DNA of 64,000 bases from Lophium mytilinum (lineage: Eukaryota > Ascomycota > Dothideomycetes > Mytilinidiales > Mytilinidiaceae): assembly GCA_010093605.1 (NCBI GenBank), contig MU004182.1:1707032-1771031 (forward strand), in the 5' to 3' direction. A model generated the notes under the pieces. That model had not been told where the DNA came from and made no database searches. It was given only the letters and a program-made list of their open reading frames with translations. Positions 45,641-57,548 of the stretch are shown here, piece after piece. The position numbers and the translations under genes are program-made. How positions within the stretch are numbered: position 1 is the first letter of the stretch; each line of letters opens with the position of its first letter.

Positions 45641-46668
45641 GGCTGTAGGGCGGACGCAAGGGGAGGATGTCAGTGGATGGTCTTCAACAAAAAGCTATTG
45701 GGGAGTTCCCGATGTTGAGGTCGGTCGGGTGTACGTGGAATGCTGGTCGAAATTGTGACCGGGATCAGACGAGTTGCCTGAAACGCGGTTGCGGTTTGAT
45801 GTTTACGGGCGGGGGGAGGGGAGAGGCTGCGGGAGGGAGGTATCAACAAAACAACTTACAACGATGGTGAATACAGGGCGGTACGTGTGTTCCCGAGACG
45901 GGCCTTGGGGTCTGCAGCGGTGTGGTGCGTGGGCGAGGACTGAAGTGCTGGCTGAAGTCGGTGAAAGGAGATGCGGTGGCCTTGCTGAAGGTCCGTCCGG
46001 GATGCGCTCCTTGCCAAGAACAATTCCCGATGGCAACGCACTGCAAAACACCCCAGCGATGGCGCGGAAGTCGGTAGTTATAGGCACGAAGAGCGAGAAC
46101 GAAGCTGCGTTCAATTGAGTGTTGTTGCTGCCGCCATTGGAGTCTGCGAGACTTGCCGGGCGAATATTGAATGCACTCCGATAGCCAATCAGGGGCCTCA
46201 GCACATCAATCACTTCCAAGGTTCGCATGCGGATAGGCTCCCGAAGTCAATCTGGTAATTTGACGTCTCCAGCCGCTCGGAAACGACTAGCGTAGAGCTT
46301 CATCGTAGCTGTTCTCGAAGGGAGGAGCCGATGAAGTATATGTATGCATGATATCTAATATTGACTTATATCAAACCAATTGCATTCAGAGAGTCCTTCA
46401 TAATAGAGATCGATCCCGTCTTGGAAACTGTAAACGCCTTTCCCGAGTCAGGGACGTATCCACCGCTCCCATATAAGGGTCCCACGGTCAAAAGGCGCCA
46501 GTGTCTCGAAAGCACTTTGAGGGAGCCGATTGCAGCTTCTCTTAGCAAACGTCGAATGACCAGATGATCTCTGTGCTGAGGAGCTCTACCGCGGCCCGCG
46601 TAGGCTCCTGTGAGATTGCGTTTGGCTGCTCGCTGGCTTGACCATAACTTATTCGTCCTGACCTTCCA
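45641..46668. other. intergenic, 1 kb
   Basis: Promoter region of the Ala/Pro/Glu-rich gene and 3' flank of the next minus-strand gene. Short frames on both strands only. Confidence 0.45.
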
Positions 46669-47852
46669 TCAGGTGCAGTCTCCAACTATGCAATCCACCT
46701 CCACAATATCGATCTCCCTCCAATATTCGGCGCACGAGTGCTCTTTCCAGATATGATCAATTAGTGCTGGTATGCTCTCACAAACTGTATCCAAGGGCTG
46801 CTCGCGCGTGCAGAGCACACACGCAAAATTGCCGCTCTCTCGGTGTGACTTCACCACAAGGCGATTCGTTACGCGGAACGCCCAGTCCACCTTCATGCCC
46901 GTATCGTCTTCCTTGACTAATTCCCAAGCCCGTCCAGGCCTCGTGTTGACTATAGTGCTGCAGTACGGGCAGCGTCCATCTCCCCCTTCTCGGTAATTGT
47001 CCGCCAAGGGCTGATCAATATGCTCCTGGAGGTCCAGCGAGTACAAGCAGTATAGGCCATGCGGCGCTGAGCGAGTAGTGATTGATGTTGGACCTGTGTT
47101 TGTAGTGACCATGGAATCGCGAGAGTCGTTTCGAGGTCGGCCGCGGATTGTGAGGGTTTTATGGGCTTGCGCCGTAGGTGGTAGCGGCACTGCAGGTAGG
47201 ACAGGTGCTTCAGTGAGCATTCGTTGATATTGCTGCGCGAGAGCTTCTATAGATCCTGTCCTGGCAGCTCGTGCGGTGTCGAGGAGTCGAGCAAGGTGGT
47301 GGGATATGGGATTGTGGGCCGGGCCGTACACGAGAGCGCTTTCTTGGAAGATGGTGATAATCGTCTTCTGCAATACGATTGCTTGGGCTTGCAGCTGGTT
47401 TTGCGCAATGACTAGAGGTGTAGAATTAGCAGGTAATGACTACTTTCAGTAGAGGCAGAATTCTCACTATCCCCTACAGCAAACTTGTGCCTCAGGTGAT
47501 GATAACCACGCTCATATTCCCGTTCTATGAGCGACCGCGAAGTGTCTATAGACTCCTCATCGCTGTCGTAGTTGTAGTCTCGGTCTTTTCGATGTCTTCG
47601 GCTTCTGCTTCTGCTACGGCGCGAAACACGAGAGGAGTCCTCGTCGCCGCTGTCATGTCGAGACCAGATGCCATGCTTCTCTTTCAACTCCTCCACATCT
47701 CCCTTAACCTCCTCTTGCTTCTTCTTAAGCTTCCGATACAGATCGCTTGTAGACCCAAACGTGTCCGTGATCAATCGAACCAAAGACACCACAGGGACGG
47801 CCGTCTGGAGGGCGCCTTTGGCCTGGTCGGCAACCACTGAGTACTTGGTCAT
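46669..47852 (-). CDS. unknown protein with Cys/His-rich C-terminus
   Basis: I do not recognise a named family. Two exons (47468-47852, 46669-47411) joined by a 56-nt intron give 375 residues. The N-terminal third is helical and charged (DLYRKLKKKQEEVKGDVEELKEK, probably coiled coil), then an Arg/Ser-rich stretch (SRRSRSRSRRHRK) that could act as a nuclear signal. The C-terminal part has paired cysteines (CPYC near 265, CVLC near 325) and later His residues in IDHIWKEH, suggesting a zinc-binding fold. This architecture recurs in ascomycete proteins of unknown function, from general memory only. No signal peptide or membrane segment. Confidence 0.78.
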
Positions 47853-49627
47853 AGCTATGATATTAGAAGGCGCGATGTACTGACTGAGTTGACATGGTCC
47901 ATGTTAGTGAAGCTAAGTGTTCGCAGTAGTGAGTGAGGAAATATAAAGCTTGTGCTAGGCAAACAGGTGGTATTTGGCTCAGCAATCACTCCACCAGGCA
48001 GACGTTTGATTTGCTTCCTGCATGAGCGCAGTCCCAAGCACCCGCTACTGCATGTTCTAGAATGACTGAACCTGCATTAATGTGTGTTGTTCCTGTGAGA
48101 TCGATTGGTGGCAGGCATGGCTGTGCCCTGAGCTGAGAGGCACAGTGCCTGGAACAGTTGTCGGGCGTCCATATCAGATGGTTGAGTCAAAAGTAAGACG
48201 TCGGATTCAGCCTTGTTCTGGGGCAGTAAAAGCCAAAGAGCGTTCGTATTCCCAGCCACGAGATCCGGTGTAGGTCTTGAGTGCATGTGAGCTGAGGTGT
48301 GAAGGGGCAAGGTGCGTGGCTGAGTCCAAGTCTGCCGACTTCAACACTAAACCGTACCTTACCGCGCTAAGCCCGTACGCGAGCACGATGCTGTGATGAT
48401 GTGGGAATAATTATCAAGTATAAAATGATTTCAAACCTAATTACCTTTACTAGCCATGTTGTAAGAAACGTATGTTGTAAAGAAATAATTTTTTTGGCCG
48501 AACATCCTTTTAGCCGAAAATTACTTTTCCCTGCGAACATTATTTTGCTCTTGAATATTATTTTTTCATTGCTTATATAAGCGTGTAAAATACACAAATA
48601 CAAAGTCTTAATATAAGGGTACCCACATTGCGCCACCTAGGTGGGCCAGCCCAGGCAACTAATATGGGATAAGCCGGCCTAGGGTAAACTTTCTAAAACA
48701 AGCATTATTAAGAAAGATTTAGCCTTATAGCGTTAGTGTGGCAAAAGATGTACTACTACCGAGGGAGCAAAAGAGGGGTACCCCGGGTGCCTGAAAGATA
48801 CCTGGTTCCAAACATGGTTTTGCCGCCAGAACATAATTTTTAGCCGAACATTACCTTTTAGCAGAACATTTGTTTGTTGCAAAATGCCTGCGAAATCTGA
48901 ACTAAATGAATACTATGGCAGATATGAATTAACATCGGTCTTAAACATCATCTCCTTAAAACAGGCTTAGGCTACAATAGCCCACAAAAGATACTTACCA
49001 AGATCATCTCAGCATTATGCTAGCATGCTGCTCGCGGCACAATCATTACAATACGATGCTCGGGTATAGGCTTGGCGCGGTAAGGTATCTAGCACATTCC
49101 GCAACGGGGACAGCATTTCCCAAACAGACTTGAATGTTGATTGTTGGCGGCTTAAGGCCTTGATAAGAAGAGTAAGGATACATATGTTTTGCTTTTGCTC
49201 CTACTATCCTCATTGTTCCACGAAATAAACCTCCTGTGCCAACTTCAATCAGCAGCGTCCCAGAGTTTCTTCTTTACTTACCGTGTAAAGTATACCACAT
49301 ATGAAAGGGCGAAGTACAAGAACGTCATGTCGCATTCGGAGCACAAACAATTTTCCGACCGACACCAGAAGAGCACGCGGTCACGTTATACTAGGACACG
49401 AGAGCATGCCATAGGCTACTAGCGGATCATTGGTGTGCGACATGGTTCTACAGACGCATATGATATATCCATTGATAATAGACGCGCCAACTCCATGCAG
49501 TATGGAGAAGTGCAAGCGTAGAAAACGCCTTGGGAAGAAAGCAAGAAAGCACCAGATAATCCCCTAATATAAGCCCCATCTCTATTAGCAAATAACCTCC
49601 AACTCCAAAGCGCAAGCTCAGCCCTAC
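47853..49627. other. intergenic, 1.8 kb, AT-rich repeat region
   Basis: Left part: promoter of the unknown gene. The middle (about 48400-48900) is AT-rich and carries two clusters of a 17-bp motif (separate entry) plus a perfect 12-bp palindrome CCACCTAGGTGG at 48633-48644. It may be a decayed mobile element, but no coding remnant or terminal repeat could be shown. Confidence 0.45.
48489..48893 (+). repeat. two clusters of a 17-bp TTTTAGCCGAACATTAC-like motif
   Basis: Units resembling TTTTAGCCGAACATTAC occur about four or five times at 48489-48569 and again at 48818-48893, in the same orientation and about 250 bp apart. Units differ by substitutions and small length changes. The plus-strand consensus is T-rich at its start and contains the constant core CGAACAT. 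Confidence 0.6.
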
Positions 49628-50803
49628 TCAAAATCTCTCTACCACCTCTACATCTAAGTCTCTCTTCGGCAAAAGTGAATTGATGTAACACTGCGCAATC
49701 GAATTGAAGTACCATGTATGTGCAAGGATGTCGGTGACAACCCATGCATTATTGCCGCCGAATATAGTGTTGGTTTTGTACTCCTTGATATCCGACACAG
49801 CAACCGCTTTGAAGTTCGGCTTGTTGATATAATACTCCGGAGTAATGTGGACATATCCCTGAACGAGAGTCGGGACCCGGGGGACGATGTCGTTGTAATG
49901 AGTGATACGGTAATTGCCGCCAGATTGACTTGAGACAAAGTCACTGAACGCGCCGTTTCCAACACGAGGTGATCCAAAGGTGTAAAGAGCGACATCACAT
50001 CCAGACTTCCTCAGCTCTGCTGCCGCCAGGGCTGAGATAGCACCACCCAGGCTGTGACCGACGACAACGATCTTGTAGGATGGATTCGAGGCGGCGGCAG
50101 ACTTGATTGCGTTCAAGACTCCGTCTCTCGCCTCGGTCCAAGAGTCCCAGAAGCCTTGGTGGACTTTGCAGCCCTTGCAGATGTCGGTCGTGATTTGCGT
50201 CATATCGAGATTGGCGATCCAATTCTTGATCGATGCGGAGCCTCGGAATGATACAACGGTGATACTGTTGGTATGGTCTACAGCTACGAAGCCGGTGACA
50301 TCGGTTTTGAGAGAGCTACGAGTTGCATATAAGCTCGGTCACATATATTCAAGATGCATAGACATATGGCAAGAAGCATTGAAACATTCTGATTAAAGTG
50401 CAGTTCTAAACGCGAGAATACGAATGTAACTTACTTCTCAAATTCTACTAAAGTATTCGTGGAAGCGGCCTGCACCAAAGGGCAATTGCCAGCTGGACAA
50501 GTGACCTCCGTGTTGGGTGTCTCATCGTAGTTTGGTGAACAGTATGAGGCGGCAGCATACCTTTGCTTCAGTCAATTCATGCCCGCGAGAAGAGGAATAC
50601 CAGGGATACGTACTGTTCCATCAACTGAAGGGTCGAAAACATATCAGTGCTGATGGCTGCAAGGAAAGAGAGGTCAGCGAAGCTAAGAGGAGGAAATTTG
50701 AACTGAACGTACACCTCCCCGTAAGTCCAGCAAGTGGAGCAGCATAGCTACCCTCCCCGGCCAGCAGAGCTATCAGAAAAGAAAGGGAAAGAAAAGAACG
50801 CAT
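49628..50803 (-). CDS. secreted class 3 lipase
   Basis: This is an extracellular triacylglycerol lipase or feruloyl-esterase-like enzyme of the Rhizomucor lipase family. Four exons (50713-50803, 50614-50656, 50435-50560, 49628-50315) give 315 residues. A signal peptide covers about residues 1-21 (MRSFLSLSFLIALLAGEGSYA). The catalytic triad is Ser175 in GHSLGG, Asp229 in HYNDIVPRVP, and His286 in DILAHTWYF. Paired cysteines near residues 50-70 and 130-135 suggest disulfides. The lid region around VSFRGSASIKNW is typical. The first intron uses donor GTACGT, since the nearby alternative GT would create a stop. Substrate range cannot be fixed from sequence. Confidence 0.93.
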
Positions 50804-52582
50804 GTTGTAAAGTGAACGACTGAAGTGGGAGATACTTGGAAAGCCATACTTGCAGAGGTATCAGCGCCTTTTATCACGCTGCCAATGCTGCATTGCATTC
50901 CGTTAGTGCACATTCACGGACTCGCAGAAGGCAGGACCTCGAATCGGAGGACAGTGCTTCAGACAAGCCATGACCGCTAGTCGCCGTGGGGTGAAGGGAT
51001 GAATTGATAGTCAGCTGGCAAATAGCCTGCAAAGGAAGCATGCCGTCGAGTTCACCTTATTTCCCCTGTGAAGAGACGCTATGCATCCCCGCAGCCCCAT
51101 TGGCCGCCAGGCATTCCGTGATTCGCGATGGCCCGGCGGCTCGTCGTCTCCCAGCCCCTGCACACGGGAACGTCTTCTCGACTGGGTCTACCTCGCGTGT
51201 TATCGTCCGACGGCCAGGAACAAGGCGTCAAAGGACGTCTCGACTTGCTTGTTCGCGGGAGGTGTTGAGGAGGTGGAATCGATCGTCGCCAGTTCTCATT
51301 TCAATACCGCCCCAGAGCTAACGCCTTCTAGCCTAGGTCGCCGAATCGTCGTGTCGGCCTTACGCCTCAATTCGGGCCTTGGACCTTCAACCTTTTCACC
51401 TCCGCGACGCCCACTTGCGGGGTTCTCCACGAGGCCTCGTATTCTCCGCGCTCCGAGAAGCATTGATCATTACCCCAGACTACTCGATATTAAGTGCATG
51501 AAGGCGTGACCTTTCTCTATTTAGGCACCCAATAGCAGTAAGGGATTGTTCCGACACCGAGGCTCATGCCCACTGTTGTATGTATATTTCAAATAGCTTT
51601 TCCCTCTAGAGTCGGGCAAAAAGTGGACTATACGACTCTCCGAGAGAGCTCAACCCTGCGATGGAGTGCGGAGGTACTTCTAGCAGGCATGATATGACTC
51701 CTGGCCCCTAACACCTTCCACATGTTGCTCCCAACGCGTCAATCATCTGACCGCAGCACTCGACATCATCCATCGTGACCTGAAGATGAGGATCCGTCGT
51801 TCGACCATCAGGGTTACATTAGCCTTTGGGCGCCAAATAAGTATGGCGCGGCATATTTTAGGGTCGAGATAGAGCTCTATCACATGAAAGAGATATGGAC
51901 CCCTGGAAATCTGATCCTCGGCCTCGAACCGCTGTCGACCTATGGCTGCCATCCTGCAGAACGCGATCATATTCTTTTAGCTTGCCGAATTTCTCTTCCA
52001 GATTATTAAAGGAGTACGTACACCAAGATTATGTAAGACCTTTTAGCGTCAAATTTCAACGTCTGCCGTAGCCCCCTGCGGATCTGAAGGCTACCACTGC
52101 ATTCATGTTCTCTGTAATGATCCTTATTGGTGAGAAAGTGAGGCAGATAGGCTTTTGGTAATCTCGTTAAGTTCTTCAATGGCTTACTATTGGATTCTTC
52201 GTCGTCTTGCGACAAGGGCGCGTTGTTTCACTCGTGTTCTCCTTTTCAATCATCCAAGTCAATGTATGCAGTGATCAACCTCCACACAAACATCACAGAG
52301 TGCATTCCTCATAAGCCTTTAGAACCGTTAAGTAAGATTCTCTAGCCAGTATAGAATCCCATAGAGCATTGACTCCGTTCCCAGTCTAATCAGATTCTTA
52401 CCCCGTGACGCCCCGCTATGCACAGGAGAAAGACCCCGAGAAAAGGAAATGTATAAGCCCGGAGCTATCGCCGCTCCGCCAGGTCACCTGTAATCACCAC
52501 CCATATCTATCGCCGTCTCTACCAGAGCACTCCCATCGAACCCCCAGAGTGCCGATGTCGAGGTCGAGATCGAGCTCGCAAT
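50804..52582. other. intergenic, 1.8 kb
   Basis: Lipase promoter at the left. Overlapping frames at 51004-51509 and 51743-51970 have no consistent domain. A short HRDLK-like string occurs near 51766 on the plus strand but without kinase context. Nothing else is recognised. Confidence 0.4.
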
Positions 52583-53065
52583 CTACGAGTCGAAGCACTT
52601 GTAGGATGAGATCTTGTCCTGGAAGCTCGGGGCCAGAGCCGACTGATCAGTGGGGCCCCTGAAGACGACCCAGCCCTCTCCTTCACCGCAACCGTAGGCG
52701 CTGTACACATATCCATTAGCATTCCCCTCAACTTCATCTCACCGCATAGCAAAAACTTACTTGTAGAGATTGCAAGTGGATCCGTCGTAGACCTTGAGCG
52801 AGGACGCGGCGTCCTGCAAGGCGGAGCCCAACGCATGGCAAGTGTCATCGTCGACGTACATGTCTTCGCGTAGGCCACCGAAGTTCAGGTCCTGATAGAC
52901 CGAGCCCTTCCTCGAGCGTCAGTATGGGTTGAGTAGAGGAGGTGAGGAGGCACTTACGCCATAGTAGTTGCCGCGCTTCTTGGCCTCGGGGGCCTCGGTT
53001 ACGGGTGCGGCGTACACACCAGCGATGAAGGCACCGGCCAGAGCGAGCATGGTGGAGACACGCAT
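52583..53065 (-). CDS. small secreted beta/gamma-crystallin-like protein
   Basis: Too short to stand out as one open frame, this gene is built from three exons (52958-53065, 52761-52906, 52583-52700) with consensus introns of 51 and 60 nt. It gives 123 residues. Residues 1-19 are a signal peptide. A short propeptide ends in KKR (29-31), a Kex2-type site, leaving a 92-residue mature protein with four cysteines (59, 81, 89, 120). The pattern VYQDLNFGG ... ASSLKVYDGSTCNLY ... KISSYKC resembles Greek-key repeats of beta/gamma-crystallins. That fold is also used by yeast and Streptomyces killer-toxin-like proteins. A TATA element (TATATAAG) lies at 53205-53212. Possible roles are antimicrobial or effector; neither is shown. 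Confidence 0.85.
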
Positions 53066-53625
53066 CTTGGAGTGGATAGAAGTAGTGTTGAGGGTTTGAG
53101 TAAAAGAGTTGTTGTTATTGAAGAGTTGAAGTGATAGAGTGGTGGTTGTGTTGGGTGTAATTGATGTGAGGTTGATGAGAAAGGGAGAGGCGTGGATGAG
53201 GCCTCTTATATAGATAGACTTACGGAAACTCCTCCGGCAGTGAACGGAGATATATCATCACGGGGGGCGTCTTGAGCAGCGGCACAGCGGCACAACAGCA
53301 GCGGCGCAGTGGGTCACAGGCAAGCAGCGGCAACAGGCGGGCGACAGGCTGAGGAAGGAACGGAGTGAGTGAATCGAGAGCTCCCTTTGAGAAGGACGGT
53401 CAAGGAGGTTACTGGCGAGGCGGGTAGCAGGGGGTATTGCTTATTTGGACATAGCTCTTGAAAGGTATCTACATTCATCTACCGCTGCTAAGGGGCGTTC
53501 TACTGTATTTTAGAGCATGATGCCTACATGGCGCTGCCCCCTGAGTATCAAATGATCTATAGCGAGGCCAATATCAGAACACACGTCGCTTTCCGGACAA
53601 ACCCGTCACTTTTGATATGCCGAGC
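53066..53625. other. intergenic, promoter of small secreted protein
   Basis: Contains the leader and TATA element of the small secreted protein, then a CAG/CGG-rich low-complexity run at about 53270-53350. Nothing else is recognised. Confidence 0.5.
53205..53212 (-). promoter_or_regulatory. TATA element of small secreted protein gene
   Basis: Read on the minus strand the site is TATATAAG, 140 bases before the ATG at 53065, preceding a purine/pyrimidine-skewed leader. Position and match fit a strong regulated promoter. Confidence 0.55.
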
Positions 53626-56600
53626 TCACTGGAAAACACTGACGCTTCCGCTGTGAACAATGGCTTTCAATCTCCCGTCAATAGCCAACGGGCTCCCTTC
53701 CCAAATCAGCCAATCCTCCTGCGCCGGCCCATCTACTCCTCGATCACCTAAGCCCAACATCTCAACAAGATTGTCTCCTACAAGCGCCAGAGCCTCCTTC
53801 TCCGTCAATCTTCCTTCGCTATTAGTGTAAGCCCAGCTCGCCAATAGCCCCATTTCCCTACTCTGCCACGTCTCCTCGGCACCAATTGCAAGTTTCCCCT
53901 TAGGGAATCCGGCATCGATGAGGTGTTCGAGATTCGTCAGGTTGGTCAAAGGCGCCCCGGTCAAGCTTCGCCGCTGGTCCCAGGACTGAGAGTATGGGAG
54001 AAGTGGAGCGAGGACAATACCAGCAAGAGAAGAATCGGCGAGAGAAGAGGCTACAAGGTGGCATTCGGCACAACCGTGAATAACCAAACGGATCTTGGGG
54101 GCGGTTCCGGAGAGGGGGTATGATTCAGACATTGCGGATTCTACATCAGCTTTCAGTCGAAGAATTGATGCGACTGTGTCCGCGCTATGGACAGTGATAA
54201 CAAGGGGTAGTGACCCGGCTACTACTTTCTTGAGGGAGGCTTCTTCCGTGAACTCATAGTTGGCATCTTTGGCTGTGGAATGCTCGGCGGTGATACTCGA
54301 GTTCTCTTTGGTCGATGTAGCATCAAGGAGCTTCTTCCGTAGCTCTGCTAAAACTGCTGAGATAGACGGCGTTTTGTCGGTCTTCGAATTGAGCGTAAGG
54401 GAGTAGTGGACTGCTATCTCATCCGCCCATATCGCGCCCTTTGCCAATGCATGCTCAGCGGATGTAGAGAATCCGACGCTGACGCCCCTTGCATCAATGC
54501 CGCCTGTGCTGGGAGCGGTGATGGCTCGTGTGACTCCATGCTCGAAGGCTGCAGCTAGTTGCTTTCCGCCAAAAAGTAACCCGTCAAGAGCTCGAGTCCA
54601 ACTATTCCAGGGTTTGCCATCGTGTGTATCGCCCTCAGCATCAATTTCAGACAAGCCAAGGCCGGAGCCAAAAGCTATGAATGCCGGAGAAATAGATCCA
54701 TTTTGAAGAGCAATGACTTGATACTTCTGGCTGGTTTTTGCGATTTCCAGCTCAGCTATACAGCTTCCAGCGCATTCTACTGCGCCTTTTGTGATGATGA
54801 CTGTCCCGGGAGTACTGTGTTCTCCCTGCAGAGATGCAGCTTGGCGTTCCGTGAAGATACGATCTGTATCGACGCCTGTGAAGATGACATTTCCATTTGC
54901 GGCATGGCCCAGTTTGCGATCAACAGAGAGTGTAGCCTCTGGCTCAATGGGTAATGACGATGGTTTTTCAAGTAGCACAGGATCCGAGAATTGAGGAGCA
55001 CCATCAATCCAGACCTGAATCGGCGCTGCTCCAACTGACAGTGGGTCAGAGTCCCATACTACGATGTCGGCATCGAACCCTGCTTTGACTTTTCCGACTC
55101 TTTCTCCAAGACCAAGAAGTTCGGCTGGCGCGCTCGTTACCCCTGATAGAGCAGCATGATAAGGCAGTCCAAACCTATACGCCTTGGCTGCTTCAAAAAG
55201 GACATGCTGTGCGTTCAATACAGGGTTATCGCTGACATATGTAGGAGTAATCCCATTGGCGTATAGGATCTTCCCTGCCTGTTCAGACGCCGTGTAGGCT
55301 TCTACTTTGTAGTACATATTGTCCGCGAACAACGCAGCCGCAGGTGTGCCGCCATAAGTTCGCTTGAGGACTTCGGGGACGAGGAACGTTTGGTGTGCGT
55401 GATGAAAGGCGTAAAGGCGAAATTTGAACTCATTGGTATCTAAGGGGGGCAATAGAGTTAGCAAATCTTTCAGAGCTAGAGTAGGAAAGCCGATATTAAT
55501 GACAGGTTATGCTGCGTAAGACACTCCTTTAAGGCATTCCAAGACACCACTGTCCAATTGGCCCACACAATAGCACTGTTAGGGGCAGCCTGACTGCTGA
55601 GCAGGCAATCAGTCAAGAGGTAGTCTAACCTGCACTGCTTGAACATTGACATCGCCCTTAAGTCTTCAAAACCCTGTGGGTGTACCCCAAGCAGTGGCGT
55701 ATAGTTACAAGCCACAAATTTAGGCACACTGCTTTGCTACTGCTTGGGGTACCCCATAAGGTTATAAACCTCTAACCGCGATGTCAAAATTAGACTGCCG
55801 TTTGATTGATTGCCTGCTCAGTAGCCAGGTTACCCCCAGCGGTGGTGTTAAGTGAGCAAATCGGAGCTGAACGGGATTCAGTCCGTGTGCCTAGACTTAT
55901 GGCCTAGTACTGTACCAGTGGTTGTCTTGGAATACTCCCTGAGCGGTTTTTCCAACAGACTTGGAAACTTTTTATCTGTGTTGGGGGCTTACGTACACCG
56001 AACGAAGTCTTCCAGGTCGGGCACTGTGTAGCAATGCGTATTCACACGAACTTGGCCTCGGAGAACGGCACCAAGTGCTTCCCACTTAAGATCTTGAGAG
56101 AGATAGTGGTCCATGTTTTCTGCTCCAATGGTATCGGCAGCTTTACACCAGTCATTCTGAGATTCGACATACGCCTTTGCCTGTTCGAACGCGTGACGAA
56201 ACTCCCATGCTTCTCCGAGGCGACTTGTAGGCCCCTGCTTTCCAAACCTACCGTATACTCTCTTAGCATTCTCGCCGCAAGCCATCTTCATATATCGCCA
56301 GTTGCTGTCGGGATCTGCTAGCATATCGGCTTGACTAATCTCGGTACGTCCGTTCGATTTCCCCGTGGCAAGCTTCACAACGTAGGCTTGGCCTCCTATG
56401 TTGTTCCCGCTTCCAGGCAGAAGCAAAGAAGTAGTAACGCCGCCAGATTTGATCCATTGAACTTCCGGAGCCAGAGGGTTGAAGCCATCAATCGATCGAA
56501 CATACGGTGTAATGTCTGCGGAAAGCTCGTTGGTGTCGTCGTCCAGGTTTGCGAAACTCCCTAGACCGGCATGACTATGCATATCGACAATGCCAGATGT

Positions 56601-57110
56601 AAGCTGCCTTCCTTCCGCTTCGAAGATCTCAGTATCGTGAGGAAGGTCTTTGACGTAAATTCCAGAAGATGCTTGTTTGATCAACCCGTGATCCAGAAAT
56701 ACGTCAGCCGAGATCCAGGACCATCCTTTTCCAGCTCTTGCATCGTCTTGGCTAGTCCCATCTTCCGGGTCTCCGACCCATACAGTAGCATTGCGGATCA
56801 AAATGGGCTTCGTTCCATTGACCCATCTCTTGTTGTAATCTCGAGGACCGCTTGGGTCGCTCGGTATGCGTCTCAAAGCGCTACATTGGGTATAATCTTG
56901 CTGGAGACGGTCTAATGAAAGAAGTTGGGGTTTCTTGGCGGTATTGGAGGCAATTTTGAACACGCTGTAAACAAAGTAGAGTAAGATCGCTCCAGATAGC
57001 AGGCGAATAGCGCGGCGGTGACGACGCCGATGGGTCCATGGCCGGACAGCGTCAGAATATGTGGGTAGGTGATCCCCTGGGAGAAATTGGGCCTTTTCCA
57101 TCTCAGCCAT
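53626..57110 (-). CDS. membrane amidohydrolase (CE9-type)
   Basis: This metal-dependent hydrolase of the amidohydrolase superfamily belongs to a fungal group often labelled carbohydrate esterase 9 (N-acetylglucosamine-6-phosphate deacetylase-like). Two exons (55997-57110, 53626-55439) give 975 residues. A single membrane helix at about 35-53 follows a cytosolic Arg/His-rich segment, implying type II orientation. The metal-binding HSH (178-180, in GIVDMHSHAGLGS) is intact. An Asn-Thr-His strand (RVNTHCYT) and a later HHAHQ motif supply further ligands. The C-terminal GKVKAGFDADIVVWDSDPL block is the family hallmark. The 557-nt intron, ten times the local norm, contains inserted MITEs but keeps consensus ends and a TGCTAAC branch site. 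The true substrate is unknown. Confidence 0.92.
55521..55944. mobile_element. MITE nest inside amidohydrolase intron
   Basis: Outer inverted arms lie at 55521-55553 and 55914-55944, sharing the core ATTCCAAGACAMCCACTG in opposite orientation (one extra base on one side). Inside are two copies of the CACTGCTTGG MITE family: one about 55727-55850 (left arm CTACTGCTTGGGGTACCCC) and a less certain one about 55565-55706. No coding capacity. The elements sit wholly within the intron, between an intact donor and acceptor. Confidence 0.6.
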
Positions 57111-57423
57111 AGCCTTAATGATTGATGTTTGATGGATGGTGGTTGAAAGAAGGGCAAATGCAGGTACAATCGCCCGGGCGTCATGACTCGCGCAGATTGC
57201 ACCAATCGTCCTCGGTCGCACGTCTTCCACGAATCTCCGTGTCCCCCCTGCTGAACTTCCACAATACACAGCAGTACCAAGAAACAGCTGAATGTCCGCC
57301 CTGAACATCACCATCGTCGTCCCGGTCGAAACATTCGAAACATGGACCGATACGGCTTCACAGGCACGCTGGGCATGAAAAAAATGGCACACTCATCAAG
57401 ATCTGTCCTTTGCAGTCATGTGT

Positions 57424-57548
57424 ACACCTATCTGCCACTGCTTGGAGTGCTTCAACCAGTTTCCAGATAACCCAAAGCCAAGAGTAAGGATCACATTCGT
57501 ATGTTTAGAGAATGCGTTGAAGCACCACAAACAGCGGCAAACAGGTGT
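57424..57548. mobile_element. 125-bp MITE copy, best preserved
   Basis: Terminal inverted repeats of about 32 bp: the left end reads ACACCTATCTGCCACTGCTT and the reversed right end ACACCTGTTTGCCGCTGTTT, both continuing to a shared GTGCTTCAAC. Most mismatches are transitions. Internal sequence has no open frame. A target-site duplication is not clear. It has the same length as the copy at 36987. Confidence 0.78.

Noticed and set aside
51766-51782. HRDLK-like kinase catalytic string on the plus strand
   Set aside because: Only five residues match; no DFG, APE or glycine loop is found nearby in any frame, so it is most likely chance.
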